Shown: one piece after another, positions 23,201-35,230 of the stretch
How positions within the stretch are numbered: position 1 is the stretch's first letter
Layout: every line of letters starts with the position of its first letter
Source of the DNA: Ophioderma brevispina
Lineage: Eukaryota; Echinodermata; Ophiuroidea; Amphilepidida; Ophiodermatidae
DNA: 64,000 bases
Direction: 5' to 3'
NCBI GenBank assembly: GCA_023653785.1
Contig: JAMKCH010010316.1
Span: forward strand, 1 to 64,000
Position numbers and translations under genes: made by a program
Notes under the pieces: model-generated
The model's input: only the letters and a program-made list of their open reading frames with translations
What the model was told of the DNA's origin: nothing
The model's database searches: none

Positions 23201-23380
23201 CCACTTTTTTCAACTTTTAGGATATTAATCTTTGAGAACAAACACGATCAAATGCCGTTCAAAATTTACTGTCAATTTTTCCCCTTGATTCAAAAATGTA
23301 AAAGTCTTAATTTTCCCTGGGCATTCAGAAATTTGTTTTTAGCATTGAAAAATGCATTTCCATGAGTCGAAAAACAGCCT
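20260..23380. repeat. GGTCA-rich interspersed repeats, no gene
   Basis: The region is full of GGGTCATTAGAGGTCAA and TGACCTTTGACCCC type blocks in both orientations, with stretches matching the repeats at 62360-62785 (for example CATGGCCAGTGG and ACTTTGGTGGC relatives). Apart from the 130-bp tandem array at its centre I see no structure. It separates the left virion genes from the duplicated LINE, so it is probably inserted DNA. Confidence 0.6.
21375..21985. repeat. 130-bp tandem array, about 4.7 copies
   Basis: The landmark TTGACCCC occurs at about 21381, 21511, 21641, 21771 and 21900, giving a period of 129-130 bp. Each unit also has a GCGAAACTCTACCACCATAC-like segment and a CATATCCATACGTCAAAGCA-like segment. 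Units differ by about one change per ten bases. Confidence 0.85.
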
Positions 23381-23498
23381 ATAGGCCTTGTTGGTGTTTT
23401 TAGATGGCCTTTTGGCCTTTCCAAATCACCTGCAAACAATTTGGAGGGCCTCCTCTATATCACTGAATAAAGTGTTCAGAACCGTATACAAAATTGGT

Positions 23499-24266
23499 CA
23501 GGGTCCAAAGGGTTAAAAGGTAAAAGCTAATGGTTAGGCAAATCATTTAGTGGAGCACAACCGTCGACACAAGTAATATCTAAAACCCTTCAAAAGTAAG
23601 GCAAGCGTGGTTTGTCCGGCTCAACTCGCAATAGAATATAGTATCGCAGTGTAAAAGGTTATTAAAAATTCTTAAGTATTGCCACTTCCTGTCCGGCCCT
23701 TGAATACCCTCTCTTTGTTTATCATATTTAATAGCATCGAATATTTATACTAGAAAACCTAATATAGTTAAAGTGCCTTCCAACTTTCAAGGACCACTTA
23801 AAATTCCAGAACTGCTTTCAACAGTTTTCACGGTTGCATAAAACGGTCAACGGGTGGAACATCGTTTAGTGACCTTTATCTTATACAGCCTGTCTCAAAA
23901 CAAGTGGTACAATCAGAAAACACAATTGGTTAAATATGAAATTTTAAAAATAAGTCAGTCTTACTTGGCAAATAATATTAACGACAAAGACCAGGCTTTC
24001 CAATGGTGTTGTTTTCATCTTATTGTCTTTTGTCAATCCAAAGATATAATCCATTTAGTGTTGGATATAACCAAAATCGATTTGGGTGCCACTTTTATCA
24101 TGGGTAATAAACCCTCATGGCGGTCAGAACACAAAGGGCACCAACCCAGCCCTAAGGTTGGGGTGGCGCACCTGCTACCTCAAAAGGGAAAGGTGCTAGG
24201 AATCACCTTGAGTCGCGCAGGTGCCGCCTGTCTAATGAGGGTATTAAGCCCGATAGGCGGCTCGGG
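23499..24266 (+). repeat. 768-bp direct repeat, copy 1
   Basis: It matches 27021-27788 base for base everywhere I compared, and the two are the same length. It includes the 5' untranslated part of the LINE, ending CCGATAGGCGGCTCGGG. A 138-codon frame is open across part of it in both copies, but it has no motif and is probably not a gene. Confidence 0.85.
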
Positions 24267-27020
24267 GTGAGGGTTGGAAGCTGGAACTTGGCGGGGAGGT
24301 TTGAAGGGGAGAAAGGGGTGGAGATAAGTGAGGAATTGAGGGAGAGGAAGGTGGACGTGTGTGGTGGACAGAGGTGAGGTGGAAGGGGGAGGGGGGCTAG
24401 GATGTTGGGGTAGAGGTGGTGGTAGAGGGAAGAGGTTAAAGTTGTGGTGCGCAGGAAATAGTGAAGGGATTAGGGGTGTGGGAGTCTTGGTAAAAAGAGG
24501 AGCTATGTGAAAAGGTGGTGGAGGGAAGAAGGAGGAGAGATAGGGTGATAACAGTTATAATGGTTTTCGAGGAAGAGGTTTAGGAGGTGATATGTGGTTA
24601 TGCGCCACCAGTGTGGAAGGGAAAGCGTGAAGAAATAAACATTATGACGAGTTGGCGGAGGGGGGAGAGGGAAAAGCGGAGGAATGGGAGGGCAAAGTGG
24701 TGGTGAATGGTCTTATGTCGGTGTGTGATGTTAACGGGGGCATGTGGGAAAAAAGGATCAAGGTTGCGAAGGGTTCATGGAGAAGGAAATGGGTTGGGAG
24801 GAGAAACTGGAAGGAAGCATGTTGCTTGAAGTTTTGGATGAGAAAGAGATGTGCGGTGCAAATACATGGTTCAAGAGAAAGAGGACAAAAGGAAAGTGAC
24901 AATAGCTCAGGAGGGAATGAGACAGAGATTGATTGTGTGCTAGTGGGTAAGAGAGGCAGAGGAAATATCTGAAGAATGTTAAGGTAATTCCTGGAGAATT
25001 GCAACAACGGTGGTGGTTGCAGATGGATGTGGATAAAGAGGAAGGTGAAAAAAGGTGGGGAGGAGGTTAGTGCATGAGAGGAGGAAAGTATGGCAGCTGA
25101 AAGAAGAAGAGAAGAGATGAGAGGTACAAGAAGAATTGAGATGAGAGTAGGGAGTTGTGGGGGGACTGATGTGTCAGACTTGTGGGGGGGAGTTAAAGAA
25201 GGGGTGTTACAGGCATTGTGTTGAGGAAGTTGTGGGGGAAAACAAAAGGGTAGGGAGACAGGAGAGCGAGATACAGGGTGGGGATGGGGAAGATTGAGGT
25301 TGAGGGAGGCGGATAGCGAGAAAGAAGGATGCATAAGGATATGAGAAAAAATGCGTACAGAAGAGATAAGGTAAGCTATAAAGAAGGCTAAAGGAAGCTG
25401 AGCAAAGAAAAGAAATGGTTGCGAAAGCTATGAAGGAGGAGGCAAAGAAGGAGCGAGGGAGTTGAGAGAGAGAGAGAGAATCCAAACAAGGGTATATAAG
25501 ATAGTGAGGGCATTGAAAAAGGCATGTGGAAGAGATGTGTGAAGGGGGAAGAGTTATGAGAGGAGGAAGTGATGGAAAGTGAATTTCAGTGAGAAAGATA
25601 GGCAGAGTCTGGAAAGAATATATGGAGGGAATCAGGAATGAGGAGAAGATGGGATCAGACAGGTAGAGGCCTTGGTAGAGGCTGATGTGGTGGAAGGGCC
25701 AGTTAAGAGGGTCAGCCGGGAAGAAGTGGTGAAGGCATAGAGAATGAAAAAGGAAGGTGGTTGTTTGGACCCTCAGAGGTGAGTGCTTAGATGATTGGCG
25801 CGTGGAGATATAGGGATGGAGGTGATGATGGAAGTTTGTCGGAGAGGGTTGGATGGGGGGGGATTGCCGGTGGAGTGGGCAGTGAGTGTGGTAATTCCAA
25901 TTTGTAAGGAAAGGGGGTGCAATGAGGTGTGGTGCATATAGGGGTGTGAAGTTGTTAAGAGCATGCAATGAAGATTGGGGAGAGGGTTATGGAGAGAATA
26001 GGGATCCGGAAGATAGTGGCACAAGGGATGAGTATGCAATGGATTTATGCCCGGGAAGGGAACGATAGATGCAAGTGTTTATTTTAAGGAGGGTGCAAGA
26101 GGCATAACAAGCTAAAGGGAAGAAGTGTATTATGTGTTTTAGACTTGGAGAAGGATGTGATAGGGGACCTAGGCAAGGATTGACGTGGCGAGAGGAAGAG
26201 AGAGATACCAGAAGTAGTGTTAGAGCAGTGATGAGTTTGTAGAAGGAGCCAAAACGCGAGTTAGAGTGGGGTCTGAATTTGTCAGAGGAGTTTGAGGGCA
26301 AGGGTGGGTGTGATCAAGGTTTCTGTACTTTCGCCATTGATTTGGCAATTGTAATGATGTTGTAAAGGCGAGTGCCCCCCAAAGAAGGTTTGTGAGTGAG
26401 ATGTTGTATGCGGATGATTTTGTTTATTGAGTGAGACATTGGAGGGACGGAGGGAGAATGGGAGAAGTTTTGGAAATGGAAGAAGGCTTTCGAGAGTAAG
26501 GGTCTGAAGGTAAACCTGGAAAGAAAAAAGTGTTGGTGAGTGGGGCGGAGAGGAGGTCCGGTAGCGAGTAAGGGAGACCCATGTGGGGTATGTGGGAAGA
26601 GAGTAAAAGCAACTCAGGTGGTGTGGAGAAAAGTGGGAAAATGGATCCAGGGAGATGCACAAAGTGAAGAGAGTGCCCCTAGTTTGGCAGAGATTTTGTG
26701 ATTGTGTGAACGATGTGCGAGGGGAAGCAGGAGGGATGGTGGATGGAACAGGAAGGAAAAAGTGGTGTGAGGGGTGGCGTCAGTGAAGGAGTTCCATTAC
26801 CTAGGGATAAGGGTTGTGGGGGTGGCGGATGTGAGGTGGCTGTGACAGCGAGGTGAGGTAGGGTGGGTGAAGTTTAGGGATGTGGGGGGGTGTGGCAGGG
26901 GAAAAGATCTCCTTTGAAGATGAAAGGACTGGTGTAATGGAGTTGTGTGAGATCAGTGATGCTGTCTGATATGGGAGTGAGACGTTGGTGTCTGAGCAAA
27001 AATGAGATGGGGGATTTTGA
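23499..27020 (+). mobile_element. First copy of a duplicated LINE segment, lacking its 3' end
   Basis: It begins with a 768-bp segment (23499-24266) that appears again at 27021-27788. A decayed non-LTR retrotransposon body follows. The reverse transcriptase active-site block MLYADD is at about 26401-26418. A cysteine-rich stretch reading CGVCGKRVKA follows near 26580. The frame is broken throughout by indels. The copy ends inside the 3' part of the reverse-transcriptase ORF and runs straight into the second 768-bp segment, so this is a tandem duplication with a 3522-bp unit. The plus strand is very purine-rich. Clade not assigned. Confidence 0.75.
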
Positions 27021-27788
27021 CAGGGTCCAAAGGGTTAAAAGGTAAAAGCTAATGGTTAGGCAAATCATTTAGTGGAGCACAACCGTCGACACAAGTAATA
27101 TCTAAAACCCTTCAAAAGTAAGGCAAGCGTGGTTTGTCCGGCTCAACTCGCAATAGAATATAGTATCGCAGTGTAAAAGGTTATTAAAAATTCTTAAGTA
27201 TTGCCACTTCCTGTCCGGCCCTTGAATACCCTCTCTTTGTTTATCATATTTAATAGCATCGAATATTTATACTAGAAAACCTAATATAGTTAAAGTGCCT
27301 TCCAACTTTCAAGGACCACTTAAAATTCCAGAACTGCTTTCAACAGTTTTCACGGTTGCATAAAACGGTCAACGGGTGGAACATCGTTTAGTGACCTTTA
27401 TCTTATACAGCCTGTCTCAAAACAAGTGGTACAATCAGAAAACACAATTGGTTAAATATGAAATTTTAAAAATAAGTCAGTCTTACTTGGCAAATAATAT
27501 TAACGACAAAGACCAGGCTTTCCAATGGTGTTGTTTTCATCTTATTGTCTTTTGTCAATCCAAAGATATAATCCATTTAGTGTTGGATATAACCAAAATC
27601 GATTTGGGTGCCACTTTTATCATGGGTAATAAACCCTCATGGCGGTCAGAACACAAAGGGCACCAACCCAGCCCTAAGGTTGGGGTGGCGCACCTGCTAC
27701 CTCAAAAGGGAAAGGTGCTAGGAATCACCTTGAGTCGCGCAGGTGCCGCCTGTCTAATGAGGGTATTAAGCCCGATAGGCGGCTCGGG
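27021..27788 (+). repeat. 768-bp direct repeat, copy 2
   Basis: It is the partner of 23499-24266 and lies exactly 3522 bp downstream. The junction with copy 1 falls after GGGATTTTGA at 27020. Confidence 0.85.
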
Positions 27789-30700
27789 TGAGGTTTGAAG
27801 TCTGGAACTGGGGGAGTTTGAAGGGGAAAGGGGTGGAGATAAGTGAGGAATTGAGGAGAGGAAGGTGGAGTGTTGTGTAAACAGGAGGTAGGTTTGAGAG
27901 GGGAGGGGCTACGATGTTGGGGTAGAGGGAAGAAGGTAACAAGTTTGTGGTGCGCAGGTAAATTGTGAAGGGATTGGGGGTGTGGTAGTCTGGGTAAAAG
28001 AGGAGCTGTGTGAAAGGTGGTGGAGGTAAGAAGGAGGAGCGAAGGGTGATACAGTTATAAGGGTTTTCGAGGAAGAGGTAGTGAGGTTGATATATGTGGC
28101 TATGCTCCACAGTGGTGGAAGGAAGCGTGAAGAAACGGAACAGTTTTATGCCGATTTGGCGGAGGAATGGGAGGTGCAAAGTGTTGGTGAATTGTCTTAT
28201 ATGTGTTGGTGATTTTAACGGTCATGTGGGAAAAAGGATCGAAGGTTTCGAAGGTGGTCATGGAGGAAATGGGTTTGGGAGAATCTGGAATGAAGAATGT
28301 TGCTTGAGTTTTTTGTGATGATAAATAAGAGTGGCGTTGCAAATATATGGTTCAAGAAAGAGGACAAAGGAAAGTGAGCATATAGCTCAGAGGGAAGTGA
28401 GACTGAGATTGATTTTGTGCAGTGGTTTAAAAGAGCGAGGAAATCTTGAAGATTTATGTAATTCCTGGAGAATTGCCAACAACCGGGCTGGTGGTTGCAG
28501 ATGTGATAAGAGGAAGGGTGAAAAATGTGGGTGATGAAGTATGGCATGAGAGGAGGGAAAGATGGAAGCTGAAGAAGAAGAGACCAGAAAGAATTTTGAG
28601 ATGAGAGTAGGGACTTGTGGGGACTGATGTGTAAGACTTGTGGGGTGCTTTAAAGAAGGGGTGTTCCGGCATGTGATGAGTGTGTGGGAAAACAAAAGGT
28701 AGGATAGACAGGAGAGATACAGGGCGGTGGAATGATGAGGTGAGGAGCCTAGCGATAGCAAGAAAGGATGCATTTAAGGAATATGAGAAAAATGTAGCAG
28801 AAGAGAAAGTTAAGGTATAGAGGCTAAAGAAGCGAAAAGAAAGGTTTGGGGGGCGAAAGCTATGAAGGAGGAGGCTAAGAAGGAGCTGAGTGAGTTGAGA
28901 GAGAATCAAACAAAGGTATATCATATAGTGAAGGCAATGAAAAGAGGTGGAAGAGATGTTGAAGGTAAGATTATGAAGGGAAGTGAGGAAAGTTGAATTT
29001 CATGAGAAAGATAGAGCAAGTCTGGAAAGAGCATATGGAGGAATCATGAATGAGGAGAATGAGTGGGATCAAAAGATAGAGGCTGATGTGGTGGAAGGGC
29101 CAGTTAAGACGGGTCAAGCCTGGAATAAGTGGTGAAGGCCATAAAGAAATGAAAAAAATGAAAGGCGGTTTGACCCGCAGAGGGGTGAGTGGCTGAGATG
29201 AATTAGTGCGGTGGAGATTAGGGATTGAGGTGATGATGGAGTTGGTGTGTCCGGAGTGTGGAATATGGGGAGGGATGACGAAGGAGTGGGCAGTGAGTGT
29301 GTAATTCCAATTTTTAAAGGGAAATGGGATTCAATGAGTTGTGGTGCATATAGGGGTGTGAAGTTGTTAGAGCATACAGTGAAGATTGTGGAGAGGGGTT
29401 TCTGGAGAATAGACCGAAGATAGTGTTTTTCGTGGATAGATGCAATTTGGGTTAATTCCAGGGAAGGGAACGATATGCAGTGTTTATTTTAAAGGAGGTG
29501 CAAGAGGATCCCAAGCAAAGGGAAGAAGCGTATCTGTGTTTTGTAAGACTTGGGAAGGCATTTGGATAGGGTACCCTAGGAAGTGATGAGTGGGCAATGA
29601 GGAAGAGTAGAGATACCAGAAGTAGTTGGTTAGAGCAGTGATTAGTTTTGTAGAAGGAGCCAAAACGAGAGTTAGAGTGGGGTCTGATTTGTCAGAGGAG
29701 TTTGAGGTCAGGTGGGTGTGCATCACGGTTCTGTACTTTTGCCATTGCTTTTTTGCAATTGTGTTGAATGTGGTCCCAGAGAGTGCAAGAAAGGTTGGGG
29801 CTGAGTGAGATGTTGTATGCCGATGACGTTGGTTTTTATTGAGTGAGACATTGGAGGGCCTAAGGGAGAAGTTTTTGAAATGGAAGAAGGCTTTCGAGAG
29901 TAGGGTCTGAAGGTAAACCTGGAAAGACAAAAGTGCTGGTGAGTGGGGCGGAGAGGGAGGGTGGTAGCGAGTAAAAAGGTAGACCCAGTTGGGGTATGTG
30001 GGAGAGAGTAAAAGCAAATTCAGTGTGGTTGTGAGAAATGTGGTAAATGGGATCCATGGGAGATGCACAAAGATCAAGAGAGTGACCCCTAGTTTGGCCA
30101 GAGATTTTGTGTGTAGAATATGTGATAAGGGAGCTGGAGCGATGGTGGAACAGGAGGAACGATTGCGTTGCTGGGGTGGAGTCATTGAAGGAGTTCACAT
30201 ACTTGGGGATAAGGTTAGTGGGGGGTGGTGGGAGGGAGGTGGCTGTGGGACAGCGAAGTGAGATGGGTGGGTGAATTTTAGGGAATGTGGGGAGTTGTTG
30301 CATGGGAAAAGTTATCCTTTGAAGCAGACAGGAAAGGGTGTATAAGAGCTGTGTGAGATCATTGATGCTGTATGGGAGTGAGCCGTGGTGTCTGAGCGAA
30401 AATGCGATGGTGATTTTGAGGAGGACAGAGAGAGCAATTATGATAGCCAATGTGTGGTGTTGAATTTGATGGACGATGAGGACTGAGGACATGATTCAGA
30501 TGTTGGTTTGGAAGAGGCGGTGGCGGTTGGCGAAAGGCGAATATTGTAACGTTTTGGTATGGGCATGTGTTTAGGAAGGATTACGAGCAATAGTTTGAAA
30601 AAGGGCTTTTGAGTTCGAGGACCGAGGAGGAGGGGACGTCCCAAAGAAGACAGGCAGAACAGTGGAGGAGAGTAGGAGGACTTGAGTTGAGGATGGAGGT

Positions 30701-30825
30701 GCATTGAATCGGGTGAATGGAAGGAAGAGTCAGGGCGGTTGCCTGCAAATGTGGAGGTGAATCCGGCCCCCCCGTTGACGGGGACAAAACCCGATTTAAA
30801 CTTTGGTTTAGTAGTCGTAGTAATC
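27021..30825 (+). mobile_element. Second copy of the duplicated LINE, reaching its 3' end
   Basis: After the 768-bp segment comes a full-length but frameshifted LINE body. An endonuclease-domain region with GDFNGHVGKRI is at about 28207-28242. The reverse transcriptase MLYADD is at about 29811-29828. A cysteine-rich segment, GRCTKIKRVTPSLARDFVC, lies at about 30052-30111. The end is near GGGACAAAACCCGATTTAAA and ACTTTGGTTTAGTAG. The apurinic-endonuclease plus reverse-transcriptase layout is that of APE-type LINEs. The body differs from copy 1 by many indels although the 768-bp heads are identical. Confidence 0.8.
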
Positions 30826-33100
30826 ATAGAGTTTTGCTTCACCCATTTGCCACGCTTGTCTTGAAGCTCACAAAGATTGCACCTTGACAAAAGAAACAAA
30901 ACACAGATTAAAGTAACAAAAGTCTAGGTTTATCGACACAAGTTTTAATATCAACATAATCAGTTTCAAATGATAAATATCTCCTCTTCATAAATAATAA
31001 CAATAGCAATCATTTTTGCACTCAATGAATGGAACTTTGAATTTATTCAAAATTGGTATCTGTTAAAATCATGCCAGAATAATGTTTTGCATCCAAAATA
31101 ACACTCCCAACCAAAGAAAAGGTTTAAATTATGCACTATCTTTGTGCATTTTACTAATTGTTGAAGTCAATAAGTATCAAGTATAAAGTAGCAAAGTATC
31201 AACGTGTTTGTAGGAATTTTGTTGTTTCATGAGACCATAAAAACTCTCTCCTCAGTTGCTGTACTCCTGGGTGGACGCTCGTGGTTCTCTTCTTACAAAC
31301 AACATTATGTCGATTGTTATACATTTTATCTTAAGCCAAGAACTTACTGATCATAACTTCCATCCACCATTACCCTAACTTTTTTGTATCTTTTTAGAGT
31401 TTTTCTTTTGAAGTTAATAATCCCATTTTAAAGAATTTCCTATCTGTTCAAGTGTGAATAACTTAATATGTTTTACCAAAATTCGTTCACGCTTTTTCCA
31501 CTCAACCAGAAAGTGGCACAAACCTCGATTTTTTTGTGTTCCGCCGTAACTGGAGTTTATCTCGCGATTGAAACCAGCAAATGAATGACCAAAAAATCCT
31601 GGAAAGCCGGGTCTTTGTCTCTTTAATAGTGATGTACAAACGACTTACTTATGTGTGATGTATAATATATATTGAAACAAAATCCGGGTTTTATTGTACC
31701 ATTTTTTGGAGACAGACTATACAAGAGACAGCCACGCTTGGGCATGGCATGCATTGTCGCAGCAATTCCTTCTTACGAAAACAGCCAACAGAATTATAAT
31801 GAAACCAGATAAGGTTTTCTTCAGCGTACACCAAAATATTTTTCTAAACACCTCCAAAAATATAAAACCAAATACTAAACATGTAAAATTCTTTCTAAAC
31901 TTTTGCCGTCGAAAACAACAAACTCACTTTTCAAATCCCTCTATAAACCGAACCACTATGCATAGCCAGTATAACAACTTCTTTTGTATCATCTCTATAT
32001 AGTCTGGCGACCTTCAATCCAGGTTTATTTCCACTAAATCTACTCAAGTCAAATGACCTCGCACTTGTTTTGACCTCAGCCCCTGGTAGCCCTTGCATGC
32101 TTTGGTATATATGTACCCGATCACCATTTCATTTTCGCCGAAGAACCCCACTAGAAACGGTTAATAGGTGCACACTAAACCAATAGCATATCATAGAAGA
32201 CGACAAGCGCGGCATCAAATGATTTCCAAAACTTGACAAAAAGATACAAAAGGTTACCCAACTGACTCCCGTACTGAAATTTAAAAATCAGCCACACGAA
32301 TCCTTCCCCCATGTGATCTGACTCCCACTGGCAGCTTTTTGTCATAAATGCAAATAAAACGCCCGACTAGTAGAGAAATAAGCGCCGACATTAAAACACG
32401 ACCGTTCTCGATAGCAATAACCATCAATTCATGAATTGAATGGTTAAAAAATGAGCATTCTGGTCTGCCAACTTTCAAATATAGCCATGAATGTGAAGTA
32501 ACCGTACCGGTGCGAAGATGAGACGACTCACAGTTCAAGTTTTTAGTGGAACAAACAATATATGGTGACAAGAACGGTAAATTTAAAAAACGTGCGCTTC
32601 TTCCAGCTATGGGTTAATACAAATTACCGAGAGTTAAAGAACTGAAATCTACAATGATTGGCTGGTGAATCAGATGCAATTTGCAAAATCAACTTAACGT
32701 TGCTATTGGTGTGCACTTCCGGTGTGGTGTTTTTTCGCAAATATGACCACCTTAGACATAAGACCCATGATTCGGCGTTTATTCATGTTTCACGTTTATT
32801 ATCAGATAAGGCGCATTTTAAGTGAGATGCATTGTTCCGCTGCAGCTGAAGACTCATGGAAATGCCCTAGATAACAACATAGACAAGCGATTTTCTTTGA
32901 GAGAATATGCAATGAATTTGTCATCCCAACAAACGCCAATTTTCGACAAAGCTTGATAATTGGAAATGCGGCAGATTCGATGATAGCAACCCCCATGTTT
33001 ATAAGAAATCCAAATTTCATACAAAGTTTCAGAACAAGCAAAACACTCAGGATATTTATTAATGGAAACTGTCACAGCACTTACTCACGACTAGTATGAC
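30826..33100. other. Polinton interior with no recognised gene
   Basis: Several moderate frames occur (31694-32002 plus, 32281-32571 minus, 32802-33075 minus) but none carries a motif I can name. The missing adenain-like protease gene could lie here in a decayed state, or this could be further inserted DNA. Confidence 0.4.
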
Positions 33101-33549
33101 TAATTTGGCAATGGGCCGGGCACCACTACATCCAGATTCTATATCCTATTGGAGCAGTCCCTTTCAATAAACAGCTGATACAGTTGATACAATTTCCTGA
33201 TGAGTACAGTATATGCCGCAAAGCAGTTTTGTTTGCGACTATGGTAAGGGATTTACACAAGCGGGTATTAGCAGAATATTACTCTATAAACGCACATTTG
33301 GTTTTGGCAATTTTAGGGCGCGCAATCGCAGCCAGAACGTCCCCGATTCTTGGTAAGGGCCAAGCTTTTTGATGCTCAAAGACCATTTTTAGCAAATGTC
33401 GAAACTGCGATTTATTCAGCAGTTGATATACCTAGCTTCTGACTAGCTCGATTGAAAGGTACCAATCTACCGCCTAGGGTATTGCGAAGTAAAGTGAATT
33501 TTTCCTTGGTTTAAGATTTGTACATGATGCCCATCAATATGGACTTGTA

Positions 33550-33757
33550 CGTCGGCAGATAAATGTTTTAACAATTTGCCTTGTTAGATCTGGCGAATCC
33601 GATATGCCACTTGTATTGGGACATAATAAGGAGGTCAACGATTCTCCGCCTATCCCTGTCGAGAGTCCACCGGTGCAGGATACAGATGCTCCGCCGTTGC
33701 AAGATACAGGGGTCGCAACAGATGCCCCACCACTTACAGACACCGCCGTCGCTTGAT
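33550..33757 (+). pseudogene. Possible gene end with acidic PPL-DT repeats
   Basis: A plus-strand frame reads NMDLYVGR, then LVRSGESDMPLVLGHNKEV, then a low-complexity tail with DTDAPPLQDTGVATDAPPL, and stops at about 33757. Regular proline and aspartate spacing suggests real protein sequence. Upstream codons to about 33100 may belong to the same gene, with broken frames and some glycine-rich stretches. Function unknown; it lies tail to tail with the membrane-anchored gene on the minus strand. Confidence 0.35.
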
Positions 33758-33799
33758 GAACCCCTTCACAGAGGCGAAAATTGCTTCTATCTGGCAGTG

Positions 33800-34765
33800 G
33801 TGCTGCTTATTTCTTCTTGATTTGGTTTTTGAGGTGAGCGCTTGCCCTATGTAAACGACACACCACCAATTGCATGATTAATGCCCATAAGTTTCTCACC
33901 AAGAATCCAACCGCAGATGCTGCTGACTTTAGCAGGAAGTGTTAACAACTGCACCGATTATGCCAGGCAATGCAGCCAGTGCCTTATCGCCAGTTTGAAT
34001 TAGAAGATTTGCGATTTTTTGCAAAACATTTGTTATCCATTCTTTGCTGACCGGCGTTGGTTTTGGTGTTGGCGATGGCCCTGGGTCCGGCCCTGGCGGT
34101 TTTGGGCCTGGTGGCTTTAGGTTTTGGCTTTTGGAGTTGCCGATTCCCACCAAATGCAATTGAGGGTAGCGAGCGGGGGAATTGCCATGTCCCTCGCCGG
34201 GAACACAGATACGATTGTGATTCCTTGCTCGCGGAATAGTGTACAATTTTGTCGCCCAGTGTTCTATCAGAATAAAGCACTGTAGTAACGGGTTTTCTCG
34301 CATCCTTGCAAATTGCGATTTAAGCCCTTGTAGTAGGTCGCGATTTAAATGTTCTCTCTGCAGGTCGCGCTGGTCTGTCAGGTCTCGATATTCTGTCATT
34401 TCGGCTTACCTCGTCGGGAGTGATCCTTCCACTTTCTTTGTTCATCCTCTAACTTTACTCTTTCTTCTTCAAGAGCTGATATTTTGCCTGCAGAAGTCTT
34501 TCTGCCCACTCAATGTGTCTATGAATTTGTGTGCTCTTTCGAGGTCTCGCACATTTTGTTGCAGCTGTAAATCAGTGCCAACTTCAGCATCTCGCCCATT
34601 TGATTTGCAAGGTTTTCAACCTTTCACTCACTCTATCAACTCTGTTCCACCTAACTCTTGTAGTGCGAATGTTTTCCGTGCAGCTGGTGTGGTCTGACGA
34701 ACGTTTATAGCGGCGGCCTCAACTATGTGTTGGTGGTAGTTTTTGGGTTTTATATCCGTGGCCAT
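33800..34765 (-). pseudogene. Polinton protein with coiled coil, proline-rich linker and membrane anchor, frameshifted
   Basis: The start MATDIKPKNYHQHIVEAAAIN is at 34765. A charged, Gln/Leu-rich helical region follows (QLQQNVRDLERAHKFID, REHLNRDLLQGLKSQFARMR), broken twice between 34400 and 34640. Then comes a linker, KPPGPKPPGPDPGPSPTPKP, at about 34058-34117. A helical segment, NVLQKIANLLIQTGDKALAA, comes next, followed by LPGIIGAVVN and a decayed hydrophobic end near 33830-33930. This order matches membrane-anchored proteins I recall from invertebrate Polintons. It is probably a virion or scaffold protein; the exact role is unknown. Confidence 0.6.
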
Positions 34766-34889
34766 ATGCTGATTCCCGTAATGGTTTACTCGCAAGAATA
34801 TCTCTTACAACCCCATTACAGCATGACTATCCCCACATCAATTTGGCAATTCTTAGCTTATTCTAGATGGGTGCATAAAGCTTACTAAT

Positions 34890-35208
34890 TCTCGTCAGTT
34901 GAACCCTTTTCCCATCGAATATTGCAAAACTTTTCTAATCTTCCCATCAATGGTAATTTCATCAAAAAAACGTACATTATACGTCTTAGTGCAACACTTC
35001 ATCAAACTGCCCATCCAGACCAGCGTTCTGCTTGCATCACTTGTAAAATCATTTCGGTCGCCTGTTCTCTTACAATCAAAGTTATCTTGTATGTCTTGAC
35101 CGAATGACGTTTCTTGTTGGTCATATGAAGTATCATCATCCCACTAATTATCCTCGTGTAGGTGTCCACTGGGCCCATCTCAATATCCACTGTTTCATAA
35201 TCCGCCAT
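34890..35208 (-). pseudogene. Small Polinton protein of about 100 residues, frameshifted
   Basis: The first 68 codons are open from MADYETVDIEMGPVDTYTRI at 35208 to a stop at 35002; a second frame continues with NVRFFDEITIDGKIRKV at about 34930-34980. The start at 35208 is preferred over the longer upstream frame because it sits directly after a TATATA tract shared with the divergent capsid gene. The sequence is mixed alpha/beta with no membrane segment. I do not recognise the family. Confidence 0.5.
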
Positions 35209-35230
35209 TTTATATATACATATATATATA
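35209..35230. promoter_or_regulatory. Bidirectional TATA-rich promoter between two divergent Polinton genes
   Basis: Only 22 bases, TATATATACATATATATATA plus two flanking bases, separate the minus-strand ATG at 35208 from the plus-strand ATG of the capsid gene at 35231. The tract reads as a TATA element on both strands. Confidence 0.55.

Noticed and set aside
23854..24270. 138-codon plus frame, repeated at 27376-27798
   Set aside because: It lies in the identical 768-bp repeat and runs into the LINE 5' region. It has no motif and no start context, and it is duplicated only because the DNA is.
24642..26662. Long minus-strand open frames rich in Ser, Pro, His and Leu
   Set aside because: They are the antisense of purine-rich LINE coding sequence. 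Composition alone explains their length, and no motif is present.
27766..30899. Further long minus-strand frames over the second LINE copy
   Set aside because: Same reason: the sense strand encodes the reverse transcriptase with a YADD motif.
34239..34697. 152-codon plus frame
   Set aside because: It is the complement of the minus-strand coiled-coil gene, whose composition and neighbours are coherent.
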